NCBI GenBank assembly: GCA_036873135.1
Contig: JAPTYO010000013.1
Location: 18,287,901-18,351,900 of the forward strand
From: Clarkia xantiana subsp. parviflora
Taxonomy: Eukaryota > Streptophyta > Magnoliopsida > Myrtales > Onagraceae
Direction of reading: 5' to 3'
Length of the DNA stretch: 64,000 nucleotides
Position numbers and translations under genes: made by a program. The notes beneath the pieces are model-generated. The model was given only the letters and a program-made list of their open reading frames with translations. It had not been told where the DNA came from and did not search any database. Shown piece by piece: positions 43,517 through 53,131 of the stretch (position 1 is its first letter; every line of letters starts with the position of its first letter).

Positions 43517-44500
43517 AATGCCGCAATGCGGACCTAAAATCAAATCAACGTAACATGTAAAAAATTATATCATAAAATGTACATTTTACTACAAATTATA
43601 TTCTTTTAATTTACACGATATAAATAAGTGAAGCATCAATTTTTTTCTTAAAGAAGTGTTAAAACAACTCTTTTTCTTGTTAGTATGCAAATTTTGTGTG
43701 GTAATTCGTTGTTAGGGTAATTTTTTGACAAAAAAATAAATATATATATAATATAATATAATATAATATAATATAATATAATATAATATAATATAATATA
43801 ATATAATATAATATAATATAATATAATATAATATAATATAATATAATATAATATAATATAATATAATATAATATAATATAATATAATATAATATAATATA
43901 ATATAATATAATATAATATAATATAATATAATATATATATGACATTTTCAGATTATTATGACTTCTACTATAATATTTTTATTATTAAATTGTTACAGTT
44001 ATTATTTTTATTGTAAGTTAAGATACTTGTAATTATTTTAGAAAAATATTGAATAAAATATATTTTTCAATAATATCTTCAAATAAAGTTTAATGCGGCC
44101 TAATATCAAATCAAAGTACAACGTATAAAGTTATATCATAAAATGCACATATTGCTACAAATTATGTTCTTTTTTACACGATATAAAGTGAAGCATCAAT
44201 TTTTCTTCTTAAAGAAGTGTTAAAATAATTCTTTTTCTTGTTAGCATATTGTGTAAATTTTGTGTAGTAATTCGTTGTTCGGGTAAATTGTTTGACCAAA
44301 AATAAATAGTGTGAATTTCACACACACAATATATTTATATATGACATCTTCTGATTATATATTATTATTATTATAGTATTTTTGTTATTAAATTGGTACA
44401 ATTATTATTACTATTATTGTAAGGTAAGATACTTTTATTATTTTAGAAAGATATTGAATAATATATAGTTTCAATAATATCTTCAAATAAAGCCTGTCTA
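43517..44500. repeat. diverged tandem duplication (about 570 + 410 bp)
   Basis: Unit 1 (43517-44087) and unit 2 (44088-44500) align along their length: ATGCGG ... CAAATCAA, TTATATCATAAAATG, AGTGAAGCATCAATTTTT, CTTAAAGAAGTGTTAAAA, TAATTCGTTGTT and AATAATATCTTCAAATAAAG. Unit 1 holds a long (TATAA)n tract where unit 2 has only a short CA/TA-rich segment. Confidence 0.85.
43741..43938. repeat. (TATAA)n microsatellite, nearly 200 bp
   Basis: Roughly 37 pure pentamers. The 77-codon Tyr/Ile/Leu ORF across it is a period artefact. Confidence 0.97.
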
Positions 44501-45289
44501 ATTTTCACCCATAAAGTTATGGCTGAGAATATCTTAGAATAGTATATAAATATATACTATTTTAAAATAGATAATAACTAGTAAAGCCATTCATTTAAAA
44601 ATAAAACTAAAGATTAATGTGGTAGTTGGGTTGCCCTTAAATTGTTACACTTAAGATGGCTAAACAAGACAAATAATACCTTATCTTGAAGAAGCTGAGA
44701 TGGAGTTTATAACCTTAGAATTTTGAATGGATAAAATAAAACCCTAGCTCATTCAAATTAGGATTTTCTAAAACCTAAAACCCTTTTTGGAGGCACACGT
44801 GACCAGATTGTATTTTCACCAAAGGTTTTGTCTCTGACCTTATCATGTTAGTTAGTAGTTGGATATTTTATGGAAAGGCAAGCTTTGGCCTTTGGGGATG
44901 CATGGTTGGTATGCAGAAATTTACATTTTCACAATTTTAGAATTTGTTTTTCAAGAATACTTGGTGATAAATACATGCTCAATAATAAAGGGGGTATGTA
45001 CCCACTTATATAACACAAAAAGGACACGACTTTATTAAAGAGTCTCCCAACATTTTACAACAACATAAATAACTCCTCATAGAAAAAACTAAAACATTAT
45101 ATCTATCGGGCATCCTCAAAGGTGAGCCACATAATGGGGAGGCATCACATCTCCCTTGCTTTGTGGGCTTGAAGAATATTTTGCAAGCTTGCTCTTATGT
45201 ATTTATCTTGGACCTGTTGTTTTGTTATCTTTGTAGATAGTTTGGAGACCCATTATTTGTGCGTATTTGGGCTGGTCCAATGGCTCCTT
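44501..45289. other. AT-rich flank before copia C4
   Basis: No coding frame, LTR end or RNA gene recognised. It could be host DNA or part of the C4 LTR if that LTR begins further left than proposed. Confidence 0.5.
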
Positions 45290-45515
45290 TGTTGAGCCTA
45301 TGTGTTGTTTAGGTTCTTGGAGTTCCTTCTATTTTGTTTGGAGTGTGTTGTTAACACTTTTAATATATTTAGATGATTAGGGTTGTGGCGGAGAGCAGAC
45401 CAGATGAAGGAACTCGGCTTTACGATCCCACGTTCTCCTTCTCCTCTCTCTGCTAGGGTTTCTATTCGTGATGCTTTTCTTGTGAGATTTGAATGATTAT
45501 TGAGCTAATTTGTCA
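45290..45515 (+). repeat. copia C4 5' LTR (start uncertain)
   Basis: The end is fixed by the PBS that follows (TTTGTCA|TGGTATCAGAGC). The start is set at TGTTGAGCC because copia LTRs begin TGTTG. That gives 226 bp, which is short, and no second LTR in the window can confirm it. Confidence 0.55.
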
Positions 45516-45527
45516 TGGTATCAGAGC
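45516..45527 (+). other. copia C4 primer binding site
   Basis: TGGTATCAGAGC, complement of the initiator tRNA-Met 3' end. Confidence 0.95.
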
Positions 45528-45788
45528 AAGAAGGCAGTCACTTGCATTCTCTGTCGATCCTGTGAGTTTGTGTGGTGGTGTTTCATTCAAAGAAAATTTG
45601 TTTCCGCGACGATTCGTTTCTCAATTTCGCGATTGCTAGAGTTTCTGTTGTGTTTCCTATTTCGTGGCTGAATCTGGTGCCTCTTTCTGATCTTGTTTGG
45701 GTTTGGCGATTCAGATTCCTTGCGAATCCTTATTTCTGGTGATTACGAGGCGTAAATATTCTTCGTCTTTTCATCCTTGCGATTCGCG

Positions 45789-46675
45789 ATGTCAAATCCT
45801 AGCGACAACAAGGAAGATGATACGTCTGGTTTAAGAAGACACTTGATGCAACCGAACTGACATATAGTGAAGCTATGGCCTTGTAGATTCTTTTCACCCT
45901 ATTTATTTGCGTGCAAGTGGCAATATTGATGCGCGTATGACTTCTGTTGTTTTGACTGGTGCTGAGAATTACCCTTAATGGATTCATGCGTTGAAATTAG
46001 TGTTAGTAGGGAAGAATAAGTTTGATTTTGTCATTGGTGCGTGTATGCGAGAAAATTATAGCTCTGTATATCATGATCTCTGGGTTTGCTGCAATGTTGT
46101 TGTGTTTGGGTGGATAATGAACTCAATCTCTGATGATTTAGCAAGCTCTGTTATGTACTTTGAGTATGCATTAGTAGCCTCGAGGGATTTAAAGCATCAA
46201 TTTGATAAAGTCAATGGTTCTAGGGTTTATCAGTTGCATATGGAGATAATCCTTACTCGACAGGGACTTGATTCCATATCAACGTTCTTTACCAAACTGA
46301 AATTACTATGGGGTGAGATTGATGCTGCTTGTTCAGTGCCACACATTGAAAGTAATCTTTTTAAGAAACACATGGAGCACAAAGAGAATATGAGACTTTT
46401 CCAGTTTCTTATGCGTCTGAATGACTCTTATTCATCTGTGAGGTGCAATCTGCTTCTCTGGACACCCTTTCCCTCTATGATGCAAGCATATAATTTCCTT
46501 ATTCAAGAAGAAAATCAGAAAGAGATTAACTCTGATAATGGTGGTTCAGTTGAGTTGGTGACCAGTAATTTGACATCTTTTCGGGATAAGCCTAAAGGAA
46601 ATCAGACTTTGGAATGCACTTTCTGTAACAAGAAGGGGCATACAATTGAGAAGTTCTATTTCAAGAGGTTGTGAT
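45789..46675 (+). pseudogene. gag: copia C4 gag
   Basis: Starts at ATG 45789 (M-S-N-P-S-D) but meets stops and frameshifts within about 200 nt. A stop replaces the residue before W in the N-Y-P-x-W motif (about 45976). From 45991 the frame is open for 227 codons: F-D-F-V-I-G, W-x-x-x-N-S-I-S, then helical gag, L-x-x-L-K-L-L-W-G-E-I, F-L-M-R-L-N-D-S-Y, and the knuckle C-T-F-C-N-K-K-G-H-T-I-E-K-F. The last Cys of the knuckle is Phe. The frame ends three codons later at the G4 boundary. Confidence 0.88.
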
Positions 46676-46839
46676 TGATGGATATACGCCCAATTTGAAC
46701 CCGTTGACTTCCAAACCGTTGTATTTTTATCGTCCCATTAACGTTTGTAATTCGAAACTTCAACCCGGACACTTCGCGAGAACATCGACGGCTCGGACGG
46801 GGCCGAAGCGCCCGTCCGGCAGAGACGAACTCACCTAGG

Positions 46840-47125
46840 TGAGGTTGGGTGGCCACACCCGACCTCCCCTAGGGGAGATCGGGTCAGCCGACCCGATCTC
46901 CCCTAGGGGAGATCGGGTGGACCAACCCGATCTCTCCTAGGAGAGATCGGGTCGGCCAACCCGTTCTCTCCTAGGAGAGATCGGGTTGGCCAACCCGATC
47001 TCTCCTAGGAGAGATCGGGTCGGCCAACCCGATCTCTCCTAGGAGAGATCGGGTCGGCCAACCCGATCCCTCCTAGGAGGGATGGGGTTGGCCAACCCCA
47101 CCCTCCCTAGGAGGGGTTGGGTGCT
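46840..47125. repeat. tandem palindrome array in G4 5' LTR U3
   Basis: About eight units alternating GATCTCTCCTAGGAGAGATC-type and GGGTTGGCCAACCC-type palindromes, period about 34 bp. Confidence 0.93.
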
Positions 47126-47317
47126 CTCACCCAACCCCTACCCTTGGAGGTCGGATTTCTCCCCCCCAAGGGCCCCGACACCACCTTCGGACCCCCATGC
47201 TCGGTCCACTCCGCCTACCTCCTCCGAATCCTAAGGTCTTAATTATGTGCTTAAAGGTTAAGTAATTGTGTTTAAAGGCTAACGATGTCATTAAGCCACC
47301 TTAATGACACCGTTGCC

Positions 47318-47325
47318 TATAAATA
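47318..47325 (+). promoter_or_regulatory. TATA box of G4 5' LTR
   Basis: TATAAATA following the hairpin GTCATTAAG/CTTAATGAC (about 47287-47308); likely drives the pol mRNA. Confidence 0.75.
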
Positions 47326-47629
47326 CCCCACCTTCACAACTCATTTGATCATCTTGGCAATTTAGATTATTTTGCTCTGACATCTCTCTAGCTTTATCTC
47401 TCTAAAAACGATACTGACTTAGGCATCGGAGAGGGTTCATCAGGCACCACCCCCCCCCCCCCTCTGTGCCTGGTATTGCCCCTTCTGCAGGGCGAAAGGA
47501 GAAGAGAAGCTCAGGAAGGAAGGACGAAAGCTAAGACAGTACAACCTAAGAGAACCGGATCATCCACATCTCCAGTGAGGAACGAGATTTGAGCCGACCA
47601 CCCGTTGACCCAGATCCCGGAACCTAACA

Positions 47630-47647
47630 CTTGGCGCCGTCTGCGGG
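47630..47647 (+). other. G4 primer binding site
   Basis: CTTGGCGCCGTCTGCGGG, same as G1/G2 apart from one or two bases. Confidence 0.9.
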
Positions 47648-47680
47648 CTTCGGACAGAAAGCCTAATTATCACCAGCTAG

Positions 47681-50600
47681 ATGGCAGGCGTATATGTCAT
47701 CCATGGGGGTTATGGAGCTGGAGGAGAGTCAGCGAATGCCAGAGAAGCATATATGGCAGAGTTGGGGGCTCCTAAGCCAAAAGAAGAACAAGCAGAAGGA
47801 AAGAGAGAAGACATAATAGAATTTTCAAGAAGAGACATGGAGCATGTGTTACCAGACAACAAGGATGCCCTGGTCATAACAATGAAGATCACTGATATGG
47901 ACATTGGGAGAATCCTAATAGACAGTGGAAGCTCACCCAACATCATTAGCAAGAAAGTCCTCAACATACTAGGGGTAAGGCCAAGTAGCATACAACAGGT
48001 TCACTCCCCCTTAGTAGGATTTTCAGGAGAGCCAACATACCCACTGGGGGCAGTCACACTACCTGTGACACTGGGCACAGGCCAGAGGCAGCTAAAGATT
48101 GATGTCCCATTCTTCATCACAGAAGAAATGGAGGAGTACAATGGGGTCCTAGGTACTACTACAATCAACAAGTGGGGTATGGTACCATCAACACTACATC
48201 AGAAAATGAAATTCCCCACAGGCCAAGGAATAGGGGAAGTAAAAGGCAACCAGAAGGTAGCAAGGAAATGTGCAAGGATTGCACTAGGCAAGAGGAAGAA
48301 AACAACAGAGGTCCTACTGGTAGATGAGGACCCAAGAGAAGATCATGGAAGACCAGCCCCCATGGAGGAACTAAAAGAGATACTCATAGAAGAACCCGAT
48401 AGGAAGGCTAAAATCGGGACTGCCTTATCTCAGGAAGAGGAGAACCACTTAGTAGCTTTACTAAGGGAATACAAGGATTTGTTCGCCTGGTCACCAAGCG
48501 ATATGCCAGGGATATCAGAAGAAGTAATCTCACACAGGCTCAATATAGACGCGGCAACGCGACCAACAACACAGAAGGTGAGACCAATGGGAGGAAGCAA
48601 AAAGATAGCTATCCAAGAAGAAGTAGAAAAGCTACTAAAGGCAAAGTTCATCAAGGAAATCAGATTCCAGACATGGGTGGCAAATCCGGTACTGGTGAAG
48701 AAGCCGGGGGGAAGTTGGAGAATGTGTATTGACTATCGTGACCTAAACAAGGCTTGCCCTAAGGACTCATATCCCCTACCAAGAATAGATCAGTTAGTAG
48801 ATGCAACATCGGGTCATCAACTAATGAGCTTCATGGATGCATACTCAGGATATAACCAGATAAAAATGGCCCCTGAGGACGCCCCTCACACAGCATTCTA
48901 TGCTGATAGCGAGATATACCATTACACGGTGATGCCTTTCGGACTCATAAATGCTGGAGCAACATATCAAAGAATGGTCAACAAAATCTTTGGGGACATG
49001 ATAGGGAAGACAATGGAGGCATATGTTGACGATATGATAGTCAAATCCAAAGAGAAGAAGGACCATGTGGAGAACCTTCGCTCAACATTCGAGAGGATGA
49101 GGCAGTACCAGGTCCGTCTAAACCCGAAAAAATGCGCATTTGGGGTGCAATCAGGGAAATTTTTAGGTTTCATGGTAAGCCAGCGAGGCATAGAGGTAAA
49201 CCCCGAAAAACTTCAAGCAATTGAAGAAATGCAGTCACCTACGAAGCACAAAGAGGTTCAACGACTGAACGGGAGGTTGGCAGCCCTTAACAGATTCCTA
49301 TCCAAAATAGGAGACAAGGCATTACCCTTCTTTGAGGTACTAAGGGCAAACAAGAAATTTGAATGGACACCGAGATGTGAGGAAGCCTTCCAGCAACTCA
49401 AGCAACACCTAAAAAAACTACCACCCTTAGCAAAGCCTACACCAGGGGAGCCCCTCTACCTCTACATCTCCGTGAGCAATGTGGCAGTAAGCTCAGTGCT
49501 AATTAAAGAAGAAAACGCTGCACAATTGCCTGTATACTTCGTAAGCAAAACATTGGCAAAGTATGAGATCAACTACTTGCCAATAGAAAAGTACCTCTAT
49601 GCTCTGATTATATCAGCAAGAAAGTTGAGACCGTATTTTCATGGGCATGAAGTAACAGTCCTCACAGACCAACCATTGAAACACCTCCTGCAGAGACCAG
49701 ACACATCGGGAAGACTGACCAAATGGGCAATTGAGCTAAGCGAGTTTCGCATTCATTTCGCCCCAAGAACAGCCATAAAGGGTCAGGCTCTAGCAGATTT
49801 TATCGCCGAATTCACTAGAATTAATCCAGACGAAGACTTGGGAGAAGTCAAAACTACATGTGAGGCAAGTAGTAGTCAGGAGACACAATCAGAAGAATTA
49901 TGGGAGATGCATACTGATGGGTCATCCAACGGAGGAGGTTCAGGTGCAGGCCTCTTACTATACCCACCAAATAGCGATACACCTATGCGCTATGCCATGG
50001 CACTTACCTTTAAGGCAACAAACAATGAGGCTGAGTACGAAGCACTAATAACCGGCCTGAGAATAGCCAAAGGAGTAGGGGCAAAGCATTTAAGGGTCAA
50101 GTGTGATTCTCAACTAGTGGTCAATCAAGTGAAAGGAATCTACACTGCAAAGTCCGAAAACATGCAGAAATACTTACAGCAAGCCAAGGACCTGATAAAG
50201 AGCTTCCAAAGCTTCAACATTGAGTCAGTCCCAAGAGAACAAAACCAAGAGGCAGACGCCTTAAGTAAACTAGCCTTAGGGGCAGAAGCAGGCAAAGAGG
50301 TTCACTTCGTAGAGCAAAGAATGCAATCAGTGATAGAACAAATGGAGGTTCTAGCAATAGATGAAGCAGAAGTCTGGATGACACCAATGCGACAATACAT
50401 CATGGAAGGAAAGCTCCCAAAAGATAAGGTGGAAGCAGTCAAGATTGAAAGGATGGCTAGGAACTACGCAGTAATGGACAATGAACTCTACAAGAAAGGA
50501 TACTCCACACCTTTCCTCAAGTGCATAGCATACCCGGAAACAGAGAGAGTGCTTGCAGAACTCCATGAGGGAGATGCGGGGTGCCATGAAGGAGCACGGT

Positions 50601-51607
50601 CAATAAGCCGAAAGGTCTACAACCTAGGATACTATTGGCCATCAATGAGCAAAGAAGTAGCAGACTTGGTACAAAAATGTGATCACTGCCAAAGGTACTC
50701 CAGAAATATAACAGCCCCACCAGCAAAGCTAAGCTCCATCTCAGGAGCCTGGCCTTTCGCGCAATGGGGGATTGATTTGATAGGCCCCCTACCAAAAACA
50801 AAAGGTCAGAAGACTTGCATAATTGTTGCAATAGACTACTTCTCCAAGTGGATAGAAGCAAAGGCAATGGGAAAGACAACAGACGACCAAGTCGTCAATT
50901 TCATCCAATCTCACATTGTCTCGAGGTACGGGGTGCCAAGAGCAATAATAAGTGACAATGGCCCACAATTCAAGAGCAAGAAATTGCAGTGGTATTGCGA
51001 AAGATTGAATATAGACCACCGTTTCGCATCAGTAAAGCACCCTCAGACAAACGGACAGGTAGAATCGGCAAACAAGATAGTGCTAGATGGCCTAAAGAAA
51101 CGACTCCACGCCACCAAGGGAAGTTGGGTAGATGAGCTGGAAAATGTTCTATGGGCAGTGCGGACAACACCAAAGATATCCACAGGAGAAACGCCATTTG
51201 GCCTAGTGTACGGAACTGAAGCGGTGGCACCAGCAGAAATAGCTGTACAATCACTGAGGACCAAGTACTTTGAGGAGCATGAGAACAACAAAGCAAGACT
51301 TTTAGATTTAGACATGGTGGAGGATAAAAGGTGGAATTCAGAAGAAGCACAGACACGAATGCGCCTTGTCTCAGCAAGATACTACAACCGCCAGGTCAAG
51401 GAGAGACAATTCCACGTAGGAGAACTGGTACTAAGAAGGAATGAGTTCTCACACTTAGACCAAGTCAGAAAATTATCTCCGAAGTGGGAAGGACCATACA
51501 AAATAGCGTCAGTTCCCTACGTAAACGCTTATCGCCTCGAAGATGGGGAGGGGTATATCTCCACAAACACCTTCAGTGGAGAGCACCTAAAGAAGTACTA
51601 CGTATAA
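47681..51607 (+). CDS. pol: G4 pol: protease - RT - RNase H - archaeal-type RNase H - integrase
   Basis: 1308 codons without interruption. Residues 1-50 look like the gag tail/pre-protease segment of Tat polyproteins (I-H-G-G, A-R-E-A-Y). Protease has D-S-G-S-S at 81-85. RT spans about 287-507 with F-M-D-A-Y-S-G-Y and Y-V-D-D (448-451). Gypsy RNase H is at about 547-717, ending A-L-A-D-F-I-A-E-F. A second RNase H follows (about 737-867): H-T-D-G-S-S (D746), N-N-E-A-E-Y, K-C-D-S-Q and A-D-A-L-S, the hallmark of Tat. Integrase has an HHCC finger (about 950-1014) and D1032, D1092 and E1128 (D-x35-E), then a C-terminal G-P-Y-K domain. All catalytic residues are present. The ATG sits where gag starts in G1/G2, so gag is missing from the genomic frame. 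Confidence 0.96.
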   Translation: MAGVYVIHGGYGAGGESANAREAYMAELGAPKPKEEQAEGKREDIIEFSRRDMEHVLPDNKDALVITMKITDMDIGRILIDSGSSPNIISKKVLNILGVRPSSIQQVHSPLVGFSGEPTYPLGAVTLPVTLGTGQRQLKIDVPFFITEEMEEYNGVLGTTTINKWGMVPSTLHQKMKFPTGQGIGEVKGNQKVARKCARIALGKRKKTTEVLLVDEDPREDHGRPAPMEELKEILIEEPDRKAKIGTALSQEEENHLVALLREYKDLFAWSPSDMPGISEEVISHRLNIDAATRPTTQKVRPMGGSKKIAIQEEVEKLLKAKFIKEIRFQTWVANPVLVKKPGGSWRMCIDYRDLNKACPKDSYPLPRIDQLVDATSGHQLMSFMDAYSGYNQIKMAPEDAPHTAFYADSEIYHYTVMPFGLINAGATYQRMVNKIFGDMIGKTMEAYVDDMIVKSKEKKDHVENLRSTFERMRQYQVRLNPKKCAFGVQSGKFLGFMVSQRGIEVNPEKLQAIEEMQSPTKHKEVQRLNGRLAALNRFLSKIGDKALPFFEVLRANKKFEWTPRCEEAFQQLKQHLKKLPPLAKPTPGEPLYLYISVSNVAVSSVLIKEENAAQLPVYFVSKTLAKYEINYLPIEKYLYALIISARKLRPYFHGHEVTVLTDQPLKHLLQRPDTSGRLTKWAIELSEFRIHFAPRTAIKGQALADFIAEFTRINPDEDLGEVKTTCEASSSQETQSEELWEMHTDGSSNGGGSGAGLLLYPPNSDTPMRYAMALTFKATNNEAEYEALITGLRIAKGVGAKHLRVKCDSQLVVNQVKGIYTAKSENMQKYLQQAKDLIKSFQSFNIESVPREQNQEADALSKLALGAEAGKEVHFVEQRMQSVIEQMEVLAIDEAEVWMTPMRQYIMEGKLPKDKVEAVKIERMARNYAVMDNELYKKGYSTPFLKCIAYPETERVLAELHEGDAGCHEGARSISRKVYNLGYYWPSMSKEVADLVQKCDHCQRYSRNITAPPAKLSSISGAWPFAQWGIDLIGPLPKTKGQKTCIIVAIDYFSKWIEAKAMGKTTDDQVVNFIQSHIVSRYGVPRAIISDNGPQFKSKKLQWYCERLNIDHRFASVKHPQTNGQVESANKIVLDGLKKRLHATKGSWVDELENVLWAVRTTPKISTGETPFGLVYGTEAVAPAEIAVQSLRTKYFEEHENNKARLLDLDMVEDKRWNSEEAQTRMRLVSARYYNRQVKERQFHVGELVLRRNEFSHLDQVRKLSPKWEGPYKIASVPYVNAYRLEDGEGYISTNTFSGEHLKKYYV

Positions 51608-51902
51608 GAAGAAAGCACAAGCAAAAGACCATATCCTTAGTTTCATATTTCACATTTTGCATGTTTCAGCTTTACAAGCTTTTCAAAAAACAACTTTGGA
51701 GAAGGAGAACTCACGAAGTTACTCCAACTCTACAACTATCTTTCATCCCTACAAAGGATGTCTTGGTGCACCAAGGCATCCCAAGTGTACAAAAACATGA
51801 ATGCTCCTAAGGGAGTAGTAGTTACTCAAAAGTATTTTCTAGTGAATGCAGTGGTACAACCACGAAGTTATCCTTACACAGATATGACTTCAAGTCAATG
51901 AC
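51608..51902 (+). other. G4 spacer after pol
   Basis: No coding frame supported. Contains an inverted repeat CTTGGTGCACCAAG (51762-51775), close in type to the conserved GGTGCCCCCCAAG block of G1-G3. Confidence 0.5.
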
Positions 51903-52505
51903 AGGTTCGACGCCCCCAAGAGCGTATCTTGAGAGTAGTTTTCATACTACGACATTCGACGCCCCCAAGAGCGTATCTTGAGAGTAGTTTCCATACTACG
52001 ATATTCGACGCCCCCAAGAGCGTATCTTGAGAGTAGTGTTCATACTACGACATTCGACGCCCCCAAGAGCGTATCTTGAGAGTAGTGTTCATACTACGAC
52101 CTTCGACGCCCCCAAGAGCGTATCTTGAGAGTAGTTATTACACTACGACCTTCGACGCACCAAGAGCGTATCTTGAGAGTGGTTTCCAAAAACTACGAAC
52201 TTCGACGCCCCCAGGAGCGTATCTTGAGAGTAGTGTTCATACTACGACCTTCGACGCCCCCAAGAGCGTATCTTGAGAGTAGTTATTACACTACGAATTC
52301 GACGCACCAAGAGCGTATCTTGAGAGTGGTTTCCAAAAACTACGAATTCGACGCCCCCAGGAGCGTATCTTGAGGTAGATTTGCAACCTACCAGATTCGA
52401 CGCCCCCAAGAGCGTATCTTGAGGTAGAAAAAACACTACCAGTTCGACGCCCCCAAGAGCGTATCTTGAGGTAGATTTCAAACTACCAGTTCGACGCCTA
52501 CCAGG
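51903..52505 (+). repeat. G4 hairpin array, type 1
   Basis: About thirteen copies of the roughly 48-bp unit with CAAGAGCGTATCTTGAG, very close to the G2 array, including the variant units with GTGGTTTCCAAAAACTAC. Confidence 0.94.
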
Positions 52506-52735
52506 AGCGTATCTTTGGTCTAACCTGAGCCCTCCGGGAGCCTATCCTGTGAAACGTTAAGTGCCGTCCGAGAGCCTGTCTCGTGAACAGATTTTGACAC
52601 CCGTCAAGAACGTATCGGTGGACTAACCTGTGCCCTCCGGGAGCCTATCCTGTGAAACGTTAAGTGCCGTCCGAGAGCCTGTCTCGTGAACAGATTTCGA
52701 CGCCCACCAAGAGCGTATCTTTGGTCTAACAGTAC
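52506..52735 (+). repeat. G4 array, type 2
   Basis: Two copies of the 110-bp type with GCCCTCCGGGAGCCTATCC, ending at GTCTAACAGTACAACG as in G2. Confidence 0.9.
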
Positions 52736-53131
52736 AACGTATACCGTGTAAGGGGTATCAGAAGAGATCATCACACCATGCTTGGAAGGATACCATGCTC
52801 AGAAGGATACCATGAGAAAGAAATTTCTAAGTAAAGTAATGAGAAGAACAAATAATGTTTCTTCTTTATGAAATGACAGGTATGACATGAAGGAAAGCAC
52901 GAAAGAAAGATAAATAAAGGAAACACACCAAAGTAAGGTTCCATACCCAAAGAGCCATACACAAGGCATAGGGAGACATCATGAGAAGAGATATAAGCAC
53001 ACGGCCATGTATACAACGAGTAGAGACAAGTGTATCAGACAAAGATGGCAACACTAAGAAAGGTGGAGTTATAAACTCTAAAGACAACCACAACTCACAA
53101 ACACACGAGACTACCACAAGAAATAGGGGTA

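Larger units (their letters stand above)
45290..46675 (+). mobile_element. Ty1/copia element C4, 5' part
   Basis: Plus-strand copia: LTR end, tRNA-Met PBS and a damaged gag that ends within a zinc knuckle where G4 begins. The gag is of the type with C-X2-C-X4-H after a polar linker, distinct from C1-C3. Confidence 0.85.
46676..47629 (+). repeat. G4 5' LTR
   Basis: 954 bp, TGATGG to AACA. The U3 palindrome array (about 46840-47125) has more units than in the 3' LTR, including three extra GATCTCTCCTAGGAGAGATC copies. TATAAATA at 47318-47325. Poly-C run at about 47449-47462. Confidence 0.96.

Noticed and set aside
43712..43945. 77-codon Tyr/Ile/Leu ORF
   Set aside because: Translation of (TATAA)n.
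50517..51377. Minus-strand ORFs of 120-135 codons opposite G4 integrase
   Set aside because: Codon-bias shadows of the intact pol frame.
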